Assembly: GCA_964502885.1 (NCBI GenBank)
Contig: CAZCXU010000005.1
Span: forward strand, 1-60,467
Reading direction: 5' to 3'
DNA: 60,467 nucleotides
From: XYB1-FULL-44-23 sp964502885
Lineage (GTDB): Bacteria; Patescibacteriota; Microgenomatia; CAZETR01; Amesbacteraceae
Under the pieces are notes generated by a model. The model saw only the letters and a list, made by a program, of their open reading frames with translations, did no database searches and had not been told where the DNA came from. This document shows, piece by piece, positions 8,350 to 16,976 of this stretch. The position numbers and the translations under genes were made by a program. Within the stretch, counting starts at the first letter, position 1. The number at the start of each line of letters is the position of its first letter.

Positions 8350-8565
8350 AGTGTTGATGGAATCGAGTGCCAATAAGACCTGATCACGGACTTCAAGGGA
8401 TGAAATTTCGACTTTGTTGAGTGAATTGATCCAGTCAGTAAGTTTGTTTACCAGTCGATCTGTTTCGTCGGGTTCCAGGCCGGCGGCTGTGACGACTCTG
8501 GCAATTTTGTCGAGATCAAAAGGCTCTTTTGAGCCATCTCGTTTGATAATTTGCAGATGTTTCAT
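8305..8565 (-). CDS. Stand-alone ATP-cone domain protein
   Basis: About 86 residues consisting almost entirely of an ATP-cone: MKHLQIIKRDGSKEPFDLDK is the typical start, followed by KIARVVTAAGLEPDE and VRDQVLLALDSINTSVANLF. ATP-cones bind ATP/dATP and occur as regulatory modules in ribonucleotide reductases and NrdR; no reductase or zinc finger is attached here. It could regulate dNTP synthesis in trans, but that is inference. ATG 8565 is chosen over 8583 because TATACT (8574-8579) lies eight bases upstream of it and would exclude the longer form. Confidence 0.75.
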   Translation of the reverse strand: MKHLQIIKRDGSKEPFDLDKIARVVTAAGLEPDETDRLVNKLTDWINSLNKVEISSLEVRDQVLLALDSINTSVANLFRWYQKTRT

Positions 8566-8608
8566 GTGCAGAAAGTATATCATGGAAGAAATTATTCATT
8601 TTTTGTTT

Positions 8609-8614
8609 TAAAAT
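8609..8614 (+). promoter_or_regulatory. -10 box of the mgtC-like gene
   Basis: TAAAAT ends exactly six bases before ATG 8621, again predicting a leaderless mRNA. No good -35 hexamer is visible. Confidence 0.45.
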
Positions 8615-8620
8615 GATGAT

Positions 8621-9055
8621 ATGGTTGCAAATTTACTGGGGAAATTTGAGTTGGAGCTTTTGACAAGTCTGGGGTTGGCGCTTTTTTGCGGAATAATAAT
8701 CGGAGGGGAAAGGGAGCTTCGGCATAAGCCGGCTGGCCTCAGCACACATTCTTTAGTAATCGGGGCGGCGACGATATTTGCGACAATGGCACGGACGATG
8801 GGAAATGGAAGTGCGTATGCAATAGCTGCACAGATTGTGTCGGGTGTGGGGTTTTTGGGTGCAGGGGTGATTTTGAAATCGGAAAGAAGTGGGGGAATAA
8901 CAAATCTGACAACTGCGGCTTCATTGTGGTTTTCGGCTGCGGTGGGGATGATGCTCGGATTTGGTTATCCAATTGCGGGCATTTTGGCAACAGTGTACGC
9001 GGTAGTTTCTTCGCGGATACCAAAGATCAATAAGCGCGATGATAAAGACGATTAG
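8621..9055 (+). CDS. MgtC/SapB/YhiD-family membrane protein
   Basis: A 144-residue protein with four to five hydrophobic segments covering the conserved MgtC N-terminal domain. GLALFCGIIIGGERELRHKP, GLSTHSLVIGAATIF, GVGFLGAGVILK and NLTTAASLWFSAAVGMM are diagnostic. Family members are tied to magnesium homeostasis or membrane-potential control. The C-terminal soluble domain of true MgtC is absent, which is common in YhiD-like proteins. The TAG stop overlaps the GTG that could start the next gene. Confidence 0.9.
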   Translation: MVANLLGKFELELLTSLGLALFCGIIIGGERELRHKPAGLSTHSLVIGAATIFATMARTMGNGSAYAIAAQIVSGVGFLGAGVILKSERSGGITNLTTAASLWFSAAVGMMLGFGYPIAGILATVYAVVSSRIPKINKRDDKDD

Positions 9056-9078
9056 TGGGGCATAATCGGCGGGATGTG

Positions 9079-9561
9079 ATGGCAGAACGTGACCGACCGT
9101 TTGAATGTGATAGTGATGAGAGGACGTATTTTGCGGATTTTCTGAAGGCTGATTTTGATAATCTGGCGTTTCGTGGTATGCACCAAGCTGCCTGTTTTAT
9201 GGCTTTGTTTATTCGGGATGTGGCGGGTGAGCCGTGGCCAGTTGTGAAAATGGCTAGTGATGCCGGAATGAACCAGAAATTGCGCACGGGGCTGGTTGAC
9301 AGAGTAGGTAAGGCCAATAACTTTTTTGAAGAGTCCAAAAATAAACCTGGTTCTGAATATGATGTATTTAATAACCCCGGGGTGATGGATTTGGCTAGAC
9401 TTTTGTGCAATTTTTTAGTATGTGTGAGAGTTGGCCCCAATAAAGATAATCTGTTGCATGAAGTTTTTGAGAGGATGCATGATGACTACCAATTTAATCC
9501 GGCCATTAATAGTCGGCATGCATATGAGAGCTTTCCGGTGGAAGAGATTCAAAAAAAGTGA
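9079..9561 (+). CDS. Hypothetical protein
   Basis: About 160 residues, soluble, mostly helical, no motif that I recognise. Notable segments are DERTYFADFLKADFDNLAF, FRGMHQAACFMALFIRDVAG and LARLLCNFLVCVRVGPNKDN. Start is uncertain: GTG 9055 overlaps the MgtC stop, but ATG 9079 is preceded by a purine-rich GGCGGGATGTG and gives a better N-terminus. It lies between two membrane-protein genes; its role cannot be inferred. Confidence 0.55.
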   Translation: MAERDRPFECDSDERTYFADFLKADFDNLAFRGMHQAACFMALFIRDVAGEPWPVVKMASDAGMNQKLRTGLVDRVGKANNFFEESKNKPGSEYDVFNNPGVMDLARLLCNFLVCVRVGPNKDNLLHEVFERMHDDYQFNPAINSRHAYESFPVEEIQKK

Positions 9562-9585
9562 AGTAATCCTGTAAACTGGTTTGGT

Positions 9586-10845
9586 ATGAAAAGAATTTTT
9601 GAGATATTTTTGGTGGGTGTGAGCATTTCAGTTCTGGTCGTGGGATATGAAATGACGGCGAACCGGTTTTCTTTGCTATACAAATGCAATGCCGTGAGAT
9701 TTGTGTATGGAGCTGCTGGGGTTTTGGAAAAATTTCGTCAGGGTGATGGGGATATGTTTAAGTGTGTTTTTTTGTCTTCCGGTGGTGATAAACCAGTTCA
9801 AACTCTTCCAGTGGAATATCCAATTCTTTCGCTGGTTCCAATGCTTTTACCTCTCCTGGCTGGAACGAGCGGTTATGATTTGGCTTATCGGGTGCAAATG
9901 GGGCTGGTGTTTGTGGTGATTTACGCAGCGATAAAGAAGTGGAAATCTGAGGGGGCAGCAAAGTATTTTTTGATTTTGGGGGTGCTTGGGGGATTTAGCA
10001 CTTTGCTGGGGAGAATAGATTTGCTGGTAGGTGGACTGATATTGGCGATCGTGCGGGCAGTAGAAGTGAAAAGATTTAATTTGGCTTATGTGTTGGCAGC
10101 TGCGGCAACTCTGATAAAAATTTTTCCGATAATACTTCTGCCCCTGATTTTTATTTTTGAAAATAAAGGGAGACTGCAAAAACTGAAACAAGGGAATTTA
10201 AATGGAGTCGGAATTTTCATGCTAATTTGTTTTGCATCTCTGGCCGTGTCGGTATTTATTAATCCGTTTTTGACTGTTTCGCCGCTAATTTATGCATTTA
10301 ACCGTCCTGTGCAGATAGAATCGATGGTAGCTAGTGTGGCAGGAGTTTTTGAATTTGCGGGATTGGTGAAACTGGAGGTGGTGAATAGTTTTGGCTCGGT
10401 AAATATTTTGGCAGTTCGGGGAGAGCTATTTTTGCAAATGGTACAGACGCTGGCGATCGGCATATGGGCGGGGATTTTTATTGTAATTTGCAGGAAGCTG
10501 GCGATGGGGAGGATGAGCTTTGGACGGGGAGTACTGATTATTTTGGTGTGGCTGTTATTGACTAGCAAAGTATTCAGTGCACAATATTTGCTCTGGGTAA
10601 TCCCACTGATTGCATATCTGGGGCGGAAAAATGGAGAGGGGAAATTGTGGTTGTTGGTTGGATTTCTAACGACTTTGGTGTATCCGTTTTTGACTGGGGA
10701 TTTGTGGATTAACTTGTGGTATAAGCGGGAAGCTTTGGTCGCGGGGGTATTGATACGAAATGCCGTGCTTTTGATTATTGGCATGATGGTTTTGACAAAA
10801 AAGACTGATGACAGGATAATTTCGTCAGATGACGGAAAGGGATAG
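9586..10845 (+). CDS. Polyprenyl-phosphate-type membrane glycosyltransferase (GT87/DUF2029-like)
   Basis: A 419-residue polytopic protein with about ten membrane helices and a short N-terminal signal-anchor. The arrangement YDLAYRVQMGLVFVVIYAAI, LLGRIDLLVGGLILAIVRA (loop with acidic and arginine residues), LAAAATLIKIFPIILLPL and LLLTSKVFSAQYLLWVIPL resembles the DUF2029/GT87 alpha-mannosyltransferase family. The likely job is transfer of sugars from polyprenyl phosphate to cell-envelope glycans. TAAACT ends eight bases before the start. The 3' end overlaps the next gene by 17 bases. Confidence 0.7.
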   Translation: MKRIFEIFLVGVSISVLVVGYEMTANRFSLLYKCNAVRFVYGAAGVLEKFRQGDGDMFKCVFLSSGGDKPVQTLPVEYPILSLVPMLLPLLAGTSGYDLAYRVQMGLVFVVIYAAIKKWKSEGAAKYFLILGVLGGFSTLLGRIDLLVGGLILAIVRAVEVKRFNLAYVLAAAATLIKIFPIILLPLIFIFENKGRLQKLKQGNLNGVGIFMLICFASLAVSVFINPFLTVSPLIYAFNRPVQIESMVASVAGVFEFAGLVKLEVVNSFGSVNILAVRGELFLQMVQTLAIGIWAGIFIVICRKLAMGRMSFGRGVLIILVWLLLTSKVFSAQYLLWVIPLIAYLGRKNGEGKLWLLVGFLTTLVYPFLTGDLWINLWYKREALVAGVLIRNAVLLIIGMMVLTKKTDDRIISSDDGKG

Positions 10846-11710
10846 CGGTAATCAGGACGAGAATGCCGGAAAGATCTCGAATGCATATGATTTGATGGTT
10901 GAGAATATGCGTCGCAAGTTACCGATTTTTGCCGATCAATTGCCTGTGAGTTCACGATTTCGACAACCGGCTAGTGGGTTTGGGCAAGACAGTGTATATG
11001 TGGAGAAGAGTGGATCTTTGGTGGAGATTTCCAGAGAGTGGCAAGGGGGTGGAGTATATACGCAAGCCAGTCTGATCTATCCTGCCACAGCGGATGAGCG
11101 AGTGGTGGTACCCAGTGTGGTTTGGCAACAGGTGGGGAGAGGTGTGCAGAGTGGCAGGTCTTTTCAGGTGATACACGATGTGACATTTCAATTTCGGGGA
11201 GGTAGCGATGGAAGGGCTGCTTTTTTGGAGCAGCGAGATCAGGTGTGCCAAATAATTGGTCTGGGAATGAGTGGGGTGCAGGAGTTTTCTCTGCACAGAA
11301 AGGTCACGAGGGAAAATGGGCAGGAAGTGTATGGCAAGGTTGTTGTCCAGAGTGCTGTTTTAGCGGAGATGGCGAGGACGAAAATAGGCGGGGGACGAAC
11401 TACGTTGATAATTGCATACGACAAGTCGGCACCCCGGGAAAACTTGCTTCGTTTTCAAAACGCCGATGGGACACTGTCGGATAACTTGAATTCTGGGATT
11501 TTGCGGGGGTTGGGAATATCTGTGAAGTTTTCTGAGGATGAGGAGGATGCTTGTCTAGATGTAGCGGTTGATCAGTGGTCGTTTAAACTTGAGATGGGTA
11601 AACAACTGGCGCCGAATTATCATGAGCTGATGTTTGCGGATGATCCACAAATAATTACAGAAAGCAGCGATTTAAAAATATATATGGTGGATGGAAGCAG
11701 GAAAAATTGA
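10829..11710 (+). CDS. Hypothetical protein
   Basis: A 293-residue soluble protein with no recognised domain. The N-terminal 40 residues are charged and helical; the remainder alternates beta-strands with conserved-looking segments such as RSFQVIHDVTFQFRGGSDGR and GGGRTTLIIAYDKSAP. It overlaps the upstream glycosyltransferase by 17 bases and the following zinc-ribbon gene by four, so the three are probably translationally coupled. Confidence 0.6.
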   Translation: MTERDSGNQDENAGKISNAYDLMVENMRRKLPIFADQLPVSSRFRQPASGFGQDSVYVEKSGSLVEISREWQGGGVYTQASLIYPATADERVVVPSVVWQQVGRGVQSGRSFQVIHDVTFQFRGGSDGRAAFLEQRDQVCQIIGLGMSGVQEFSLHRKVTRENGQEVYGKVVVQSAVLAEMARTKIGGGRTTLIIAYDKSAPRENLLRFQNADGTLSDNLNSGILRGLGISVKFSEDEEDACLDVAVDQWSFKLEMGKQLAPNYHELMFADDPQIITESSDLKIYMVDGSRKN

Positions 11711-11862
11711 TTGCAGTGTGCGGGGCTTGCGGAGGTGTACTACCTGCAGATCGGGTGAGAATGACCAGTACCGGAGCCTATATGTGGGCGAATGTGGAAA
11801 CATCAGCATGTGCAGCATGTGGGTATCGTGAGATAGAACAGAGAATACAGCCTGTAATTTGA
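11707..11862 (+). CDS. Small zinc-ribbon protein with two CxxC knuckles
   Basis: A 51-residue product with C-G-A-C near the N-terminus and C-A-A-C about 30 residues later, followed by GYREIEQRIQPVI. Two CxxC pairs at that spacing form a classic zinc ribbon. TTG 11707 overlaps the TGA of the preceding gene; GTG 11716 would leave only a shorter N-terminus. The coupling to the upstream unknown gene suggests a joint function. No homologous family is recognised. Confidence 0.5.
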   Translation: MIAVCGACGGVLPADRVRMTSTGAYMWANVETSACAACGYREIEQRIQPVI

Positions 11863-11950
11863 TGTGTTTGGTAGAATATGCCCATGATAGTGGGAAAAGC
11901 TGAATGTGTATTGAGACGAGATAGTGTCTGGGAGGGTTGGTGGCAGCGAG

Positions 11951-12514
11951 ATGGAGGTGGCAGAAGTGGGCAGGACTGAAATTGAATCTAACTTGTGGGA
12001 GAAAGCGGACGAATGGAAATATATGCCAAGAGAAATCAAGTATCTGGTTGATTTGGGATTTGAAGCGGTCACAAGTTGGCAGCAAATCGGAGGAACAGGG
12101 TTGTATATATCACAAACTCTTGACTACAACATCGGATATATAGATTTTGGTCCTGGTGGTATCTATGATCCACCAACTGATGACCGCTGTGACCGAATGT
12201 TGATAATGGCGAGAAATGTAGGGATGTTTGCAGTCGGGATGTACGAATATATAGAACGAATGGATGCAGATTCGACTTCAGCAAGGAAGCTGATTGGCCT
12301 GACGAACTTTAGGATGGCGAACTTTTTGTGCAAGCTGTTTGGTGAAGCTGCGAGCTGTTATAGGTATGAGGTTGATGATTATGACAGTGAAGTTTGGGTG
12401 GTTCTCGATTTGGCAGCATTTAAAAGTGATCGTGATTCCATGCGAAGAGTAAAAAAAATCGCTAAAGTGGCTAAGAAAAGATGGGGGTGGGAAATGGGAA
12501 TTAAACGAAAGTGA
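11951..12514 (+). CDS. Hypothetical protein, start uncertain
   Basis: About 187 residues, soluble, unrecognised. Segments include EIKYLVDLGFEAVTSWQQIG, YIDFGPGGIYDPPTDDRCDR and a basic C-terminus (KKIAKVAKKRWGWEMGIKRK). GTG 11924 or ATG 11951 may start it. Upstream, TAGAAT (11872-11877) lies exactly six bases before an ATG at 11884, whose frame runs 31 codons and stops inside this gene. That promoter would suit this gene only if there is a frameshift between 11884 and about 11975. The 3' end overlaps the convergent helicase by 14 bases. Confidence 0.5.
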   Translation: MEVAEVGRTEIESNLWEKADEWKYMPREIKYLVDLGFEAVTSWQQIGGTGLYISQTLDYNIGYIDFGPGGIYDPPTDDRCDRMLIMARNVGMFAVGMYEYIERMDADSTSARKLIGLTNFRMANFLCKLFGEAASCYRYEVDDYDSEVWVVLDLAAFKSDRDSMRRVKKIAKVAKKRWGWEMGIKRK

Positions 12515-13694
12515 GGGCAATGCCAGTTTTGTCAGCGCGTCCGGTGCGGCCGATGCGGTGGATATAGGCGTCCTGACTTTCGGGGAGGTCGTAGTTGATG
12601 ACGTGACTGACATTGGGGATGTCTAGTCCGCGGGAAGCCACATCTGTAGCTAAAAGAATTTTAATTTCATTGCGTTTGAACTTGTCTAATACTGCCTGTC
12701 TTTGACTTTGGCTTTTGTTTCCATGAATTGCACCCGATCTGAAACCGCGCTTACCAAGTTCATCTGAGAGCTTTTGCACTCCCCATTTGGTGCGGCCAAA
12801 AATAAGGACTTTTTCGAATTCGGCTTTGACAAGAAGATCGTGAAGTTGGTCGACTTTGCGGCTTTGGTTGGTGACCTTGACTAGCGATTGGTGGATCTTG
12901 TCGACGGTATTTTTGACCCGGACGGAAACAGTGACGGGGTTTTTGACAAAGGTATTTAATATTTCACGGACCTTGCCGTCAATGGTGGCTGAGAAGAAGA
13001 GGGATTGGCGTGTGGGGGGGAGCTTGGCGATGAGATATTTGATAAGGGGTAAGAATCCAATATCTACCATATGATCTGCCTCATCCAAAACTACGGTATG
13101 AAAAGAGGATAGGTTTAGGGTGTTGTCGCTGGCAAAATCTTTGAGGCGACCGGGAGTGCCGACAACAATGTTGTAGTTTCGGCGCAGATTGTATCTTTGA
13201 GGACTTTCGTTTACCCCTCCGATGCATAGCACTGAAAGAATTTTGAGCCCGGCGCTGAATGCATAAAATTCCTGTTGGATTTGAGTAGCTAACTCACGGG
13301 TGGGACAGATGATAAGGATCTTTTCCTGGCGGTTTTTGAGAATCTTTTGAATCAAAGGGATAAGGAAAGCGGCGGTTTTGCCGGTTCCGGTATTGGCGAT
13401 ACCAATGACATCACGATCTTCCAGAATGGGGGAAATGGCCTGATCCTGGATGGGGGTGGGTTTGGCGTAGCCTTTTTTGACCAAGTTGTTTAAAAGCTCC
13501 GGATTGAGATCAAAATCTGAGAATTGGTGAGTGATAGCAATCTGTTGGGGCGTAGATTTATCTTCGGGGGTGTTTTTGATCATGAGGTGGGGATTAAATG
13601 ACTTAGTTGGCCGCAGGCCACGGGAAGAGAATGACCGTCCGGAATTTGATCTGGACCCACCAAAATGACCACGATGATGAAATTTGTAGCTCAT
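12501..13694 (-). CDS. DEAD-box RNA helicase (RhlE/DeaD-like)
   Basis: A 397-residue two-RecA-domain helicase. A basic, Gly/Ser/Arg-rich N-terminus (1-35) precedes the Q-motif region KGYAKPTPIQDQAI, motif I ANTGTGKT, PTRELA, VVGTPGRL, DEAD, SAT, and in domain 2 IFGRTKWGVQKL, ATDVASRGLD and HRIGRTGRAD. It ends soon after motif VI, so there is no long RNA-binding tail; the basic extension is N-terminal instead. Such enzymes unwind RNA in ribosome assembly or decay. The 3' end overlaps the convergent upstream gene by 14 bases. Confidence 0.93.
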   Translation of the reverse strand: MSYKFHHRGHFGGSRSNSGRSFSSRGLRPTKSFNPHLMIKNTPEDKSTPQQIAITHQFSDFDLNPELLNNLVKKGYAKPTPIQDQAISPILEDRDVIGIANTGTGKTAAFLIPLIQKILKNRQEKILIICPTRELATQIQQEFYAFSAGLKILSVLCIGGVNESPQRYNLRRNYNIVVGTPGRLKDFASDNTLNLSSFHTVVLDEADHMVDIGFLPLIKYLIAKLPPTRQSLFFSATIDGKVREILNTFVKNPVTVSVRVKNTVDKIHQSLVKVTNQSRKVDQLHDLLVKAEFEKVLIFGRTKWGVQKLSDELGKRGFRSGAIHGNKSQSQRQAVLDKFKRNEIKILLATDVASRGLDIPNVSHVINYDLPESQDAYIHRIGRTGRADKTGIALTFV

Positions 13695-13857
13695 AATACT
13701 TTATGAAGGAGTCGATTCAGGAGAGTAGCAGGTTTTACTTTGCTTAATCTTTGGAACAATTCCTCGTATCTGCATTATAGTGGTTAATAGTGATGAAGTC
13801 AAAGAAACTATAGGATTATGGGGTCTATAATTGACGGGGACAAACAATTTCATTACA

Positions 13858-14124
13858 ATGAACGTTGTGTTTAAGCTTTATGGGCCAGGGGAATTATTTC
13901 GATTGAACAGTGAATATCAGGTGGCAACATATCTTCCCGATGGGCTTCTTTTGGGTAGTGATGGAGGTGGGGAGGGTTTGGTTATGGATTTGAGGCCGGA
14001 TAGTGACACATTGGGTGAGTTTTATATGGTGCCTTTTGTTCCTATGGGGTGGGCAGACGCTAGGTATGCAGGTAAGTCTTTGGCTGAGGCTAATGAGTTT
14101 TTGAAAAATCGGGTAAACAGTTAA
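13858..14124 (+). CDS. SUKH (SMI1/KNR4)-like protein, N-terminally short
   Basis: About 88 residues. YLPDGLLLGSDGGGEGLVMD, then FYMVPFVPMGWADARYAGKS, match the C-terminal half of SMI1/KNR4 (SUKH) domains, where P-x-x-x-x-G-x-D-G-G-G and the later aromatic segment are conserved. The usual N-terminal 40-50 residues with the LPxDY segment are not encoded upstream in any frame, so this is a truncated or minimal version. SUKH proteins often serve as immunity proteins against toxins, but no toxin gene is visible here. TATAAT (13826-13831) lies upstream and excludes the TTG at 13831 as start. Confidence 0.6.
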   Translation: MNVVFKLYGPGELFRLNSEYQVATYLPDGLLLGSDGGGEGLVMDLRPDSDTLGEFYMVPFVPMGWADARYAGKSLAEANEFLKNRVNS

Positions 14125-14146
14125 GTGCAATGGTTCTTGGATCTGG

Positions 14147-16720
14147 TCAGGATTTGTTGTTGTGCTTGTAATTTTTAATGACCAGCATGACAGTTGCTGC
14201 GGTAAGTGCGGAAACCAGGGTAATCCAAGCCCAGTCCGGGAGATGGCTTTCTCTCATTTCAAGTGTGACTGAGATATTAAATTCCTTTGTAGAGCCTTCG
14301 ACATTTAATTTTTGCGCGACTTTTTTGTTGTCATGATGAACTATTAGAGTGTGAGTACCTTTTTCGACGTCTGCGAATGTGACTTGCCCATACTGATCGG
14401 TTGTCCCGTATTTGGGGTTTGAGTGGAGTTCTACTTGTGCACCCACTACCGGTTTCCCTGACAAAATTATAGTGATGGTTACATCATGGTTGGAAAAAGC
14501 CTGAGGTGTTTCCTGTTTTTCGATTTTGGGAGTGGGTGTGTTTTTCTGTGTTGGCACCTCTGTGGTGATTTTTGTAATGACCAAAGAATCGTCGAGTATG
14601 GTGTTCATTAAAGTAGGCTTATGGGCGGTGACAGAGGATACAATGGAAGACCAGTTGCCGGTAGCACAACCATTTTGGCCCCTGACTTTGAAATAGTAGC
14701 TGGTTTCCGGCTTTAGGAATCCAATCGTGTAGCTCTGCACGCCATCACTTCCAAGAGTTACGTTTACACCATGTTCTTCAGCTGAGGGACTTGGTGAATA
14801 GCTGATATAGTATGAGTTGGTGGAAGAGAGGGGGGTAAAAAATATTTTTGCGGTATTTTCAGTTGTACTAATTTGGAATATGTTTGGAGTACCGAAAGGT
14901 TTTGAGTCTGTGCAGACGGGTGCTGATCCGCCGGAAGTGTTCGTTGTGCCAACCTGAGATGTGGTGGGCGTTGCAGTGGGGGATGGAGTAGCGGTGGGTG
15001 TGGGCGTTGCAGTGGGGGATGGAGTAGCGGTGGGTGTGGGCGTTGCAGTGGGGGATGGAGTAGCGGAGGTTGTAAAACTTTGTGTGGTTGTCCAGTCACT
15101 GTAGACTGTGCCATCGTTCACTCTGGCTCGCCAATAATAGGTGATATCGGCATCCAGTTCCTGTTGAGCAGTATATGTTATTTGATTTCCGGCGGTGAAT
15201 GGACTGGTGTCTGCGCCATTTACGTTATTAGTAAAACCTGCGTCGGTTGGGCTGCCAGCAGATTCAAGAGTAAAAGATTCGTACATGGAAAAATGCAGAT
15301 CCCATTCTGCATGAGGGCCGCTGTTTTCTACGCTGTACCCGTCATGGTAGAGGTTTCCGTTGTGCAGTGCTCCCGCATTCAGGGCGTCGCCGTACCAGGC
15401 CCAAGTATTGTTTTCCAGGTTGTTGTCGGGAATCCAGTCACCACAGACAAGATATTTCTGGCCGGCTCCAAAACGGATTTGATTTGCTCCGGAGGCTGTG
15501 AAATTGAAATTTCCGCTTGCGAAACTGGCACCAAGTGAGACGCCATTTGATATCGCCAACCAGTTTGTGGTGGGGGTACCAGAGGTGGTTTGATTGTTGG
15601 GAGCCCCCGCATTGATTGGGGCGCTGGATGTACCGAAAGTGCCGCTGTGTTCGTAAATTCGCGCGTAGGAAGTTCCACTGGTGTCTGTACGGGAATCTCC
15701 GAGCGGAAATACGGTCTTGGCCCATTTTCCTCCTCTGGCAGTAAAGCTTTGACACATACGATCATCGACTTGAATATTGCCTTGCCATGTCAGCCCTGAT
15801 GGATGTGGTTGAGGATGGAATGCCGCTCCACCTCCACCGCTGAAATTGTCCGTAAGGACCTCTCCGCCAATAAAATCATTTGGATTGTCGGTGATTTGGA
15901 TTTCATAGGTCAGATCATCGCTGTCTGCGTCTGTACCAGTCAACGTGAATGTGGGAGTGGTGCTGACACCGGTAGCGGAATTGGCAGGACTGTTTAGGGT
16001 AATTGCCGGAACATTGTTGATAGGCGATTCTCCGGGAGCTACTGCCCAGAGGATAGATACATAGGGGCTATTGTTGCCGCTGCCGGTAAAGTTTCCTGTG
16101 GCTCCCGCAGTAGTCTGAACACCAGAGTCGGCAGCATATAAATTCAAAGTAGCTGTGTTTGATAAATCAGTATCGGGAGTGTAGACGCTGTCGTTGCTCG
16201 TCCAGTTTAAGCAACCAAGGAGGAGTGCGTCGTTGGTGTTGGTGGTGATGGAATTGTAGACACGGGAGGTTGAAGTTCCGCTAACATTTGAGCTGGGTGT
16301 GGCGTCGCTGGGTGTGGCGTCTGCGCCGGAAATACGCCACATAACTCCTCTCCTGGCGGCGAGATTATTTGTGGAGCTAATTGTGAAAACTGCTGGACTG
16401 CTGTCGCCAGGCTGCCAGAATCGATAAAGCATACCGACTTTGGGACTGATACCGCTGCCGCCAGCTGTAATAACATGTGTCCAACCAGATGCTGACATAT
16501 TTGAGGTGTCGTTTCCGGTGGCGGCCACACAAGCAACTAAAAGATCTCCGGCAGAAACTCCCGTGGGGAGGTTGACAGATAAGGTGGTACCATTGCCGGT
16601 GATTGTGCCGGTGGAAGTGAAGGACTCTATTGTCGGCGATTGGGCTTGTACCGGTGTCGGCAGGTAGGCACTAAACAAAGAGAACAGAAGAGTTATGGCG
16701 AGTATCTTTTTGAGAAGCAT
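14147..16720 (-). CDS. Large secreted, membrane-anchored surface protein
   Basis: 857 residues. A signal peptide (1-26, cleavage after PVQA) is followed by a jelly-roll-like region (about 30-230) and a fibronectin-like stretch around DADSDDLTYEIQITDNPNDF. A Pro/Thr/Ala/Ser linker lies at about 551-590. A fibronectin type III domain with PETSYYFKVRGQNGCATGNW follows at about 605-700, then a carboxypeptidase-regulatory-like beta domain (about 745-820, GKPVVGAQVELHSNPKYGTT). A C-terminal transmembrane helix (about 830-850) ends in a short basic tail. The topology predicts a cell-surface adhesin or S-layer-associated protein. The linker is encoded by a tandem DNA repeat. Confidence 0.8.
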   Translation of the reverse strand: MLLKKILAITLLFSLFSAYLPTPVQAQSPTIESFTSTGTITGNGTTLSVNLPTGVSAGDLLVACVAATGNDTSNMSASGWTHVITAGGSGISPKVGMLYRFWQPGDSSPAVFTISSTNNLAARRGVMWRISGADATPSDATPSSNVSGTSTSRVYNSITTNTNDALLLGCLNWTSNDSVYTPDTDLSNTATLNLYAADSGVQTTAGATGNFTGSGNNSPYVSILWAVAPGESPINNVPAITLNSPANSATGVSTTPTFTLTGTDADSDDLTYEIQITDNPNDFIGGEVLTDNFSGGGGAAFHPQPHPSGLTWQGNIQVDDRMCQSFTARGGKWAKTVFPLGDSRTDTSGTSYARIYEHSGTFGTSSAPINAGAPNNQTTSGTPTTNWLAISNGVSLGASFASGNFNFTASGANQIRFGAGQKYLVCGDWIPDNNLENNTWAWYGDALNAGALHNGNLYHDGYSVENSGPHAEWDLHFSMYESFTLESAGSPTDAGFTNNVNGADTSPFTAGNQITYTAQQELDADITYYWRARVNDGTVYSDWTTTQSFTTSATPSPTATPTPTATPSPTATPTPTATPSPTATPTTSQVGTTNTSGGSAPVCTDSKPFGTPNIFQISTTENTAKIFFTPLSSTNSYYISYSPSPSAEEHGVNVTLGSDGVQSYTIGFLKPETSYYFKVRGQNGCATGNWSSIVSSVTAHKPTLMNTILDDSLVITKITTEVPTQKNTPTPKIEKQETPQAFSNHDVTITIILSGKPVVGAQVELHSNPKYGTTDQYGQVTFADVEKGTHTLIVHHDNKKVAQKLNVEGSTKEFNISVTLEMRESHLPDWAWITLVSALTAATVMLVIKNYKHNNKS
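14966..15066. repeat. 36-bp tandem repeat encoding a Thr/Pro linker
   Basis: Two complete 36-base units (14966-15001, 15002-15037) and most of a third are nearly identical. In the minus-strand protein each unit encodes twelve residues of the pattern TPTPTATPSPTA. The unit is a multiple of three, so copy-number change would only lengthen or shorten the linker. Confidence 0.85.
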
Positions 16721-16976
16721 ATCAGCCTTAATGCTAGCATGTCGTAGGGGTCAGGTCTAATTTTTTAAAAGTGTGATAGTGGTGCAGTCTTTCTGAGATA
16801 CAGAAAATTTGGGGTTCTTTCTTATCTCTCACGCTCAGTTATAAAATTTCGCATGGAGATAGGAATGGCGACTGTGATGACCCAACTTTGATTTCAACTT
16901 TCAGTTTCAGCTACCCTATCTAGGGATTGGTAGAAAGCGTTATGATTAAAAGAAAGCTGGTCATGAGGAGATCCAA
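16721..16976. other. Non-coding gap with a hairpin
   Basis: No convincing gene. CTACCCTATCTAGGG (16911-16925) can fold as CCCTA/TAGGG and, with the following ATTGGTAG, as an outer CTACC/GGTAG stem, just upstream of the decayed gene at 16977. The sequence ATCTCTCACGCTCAGTT (16824-16840) recurs with one mismatch at 38270-38286. Confidence 0.4.
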
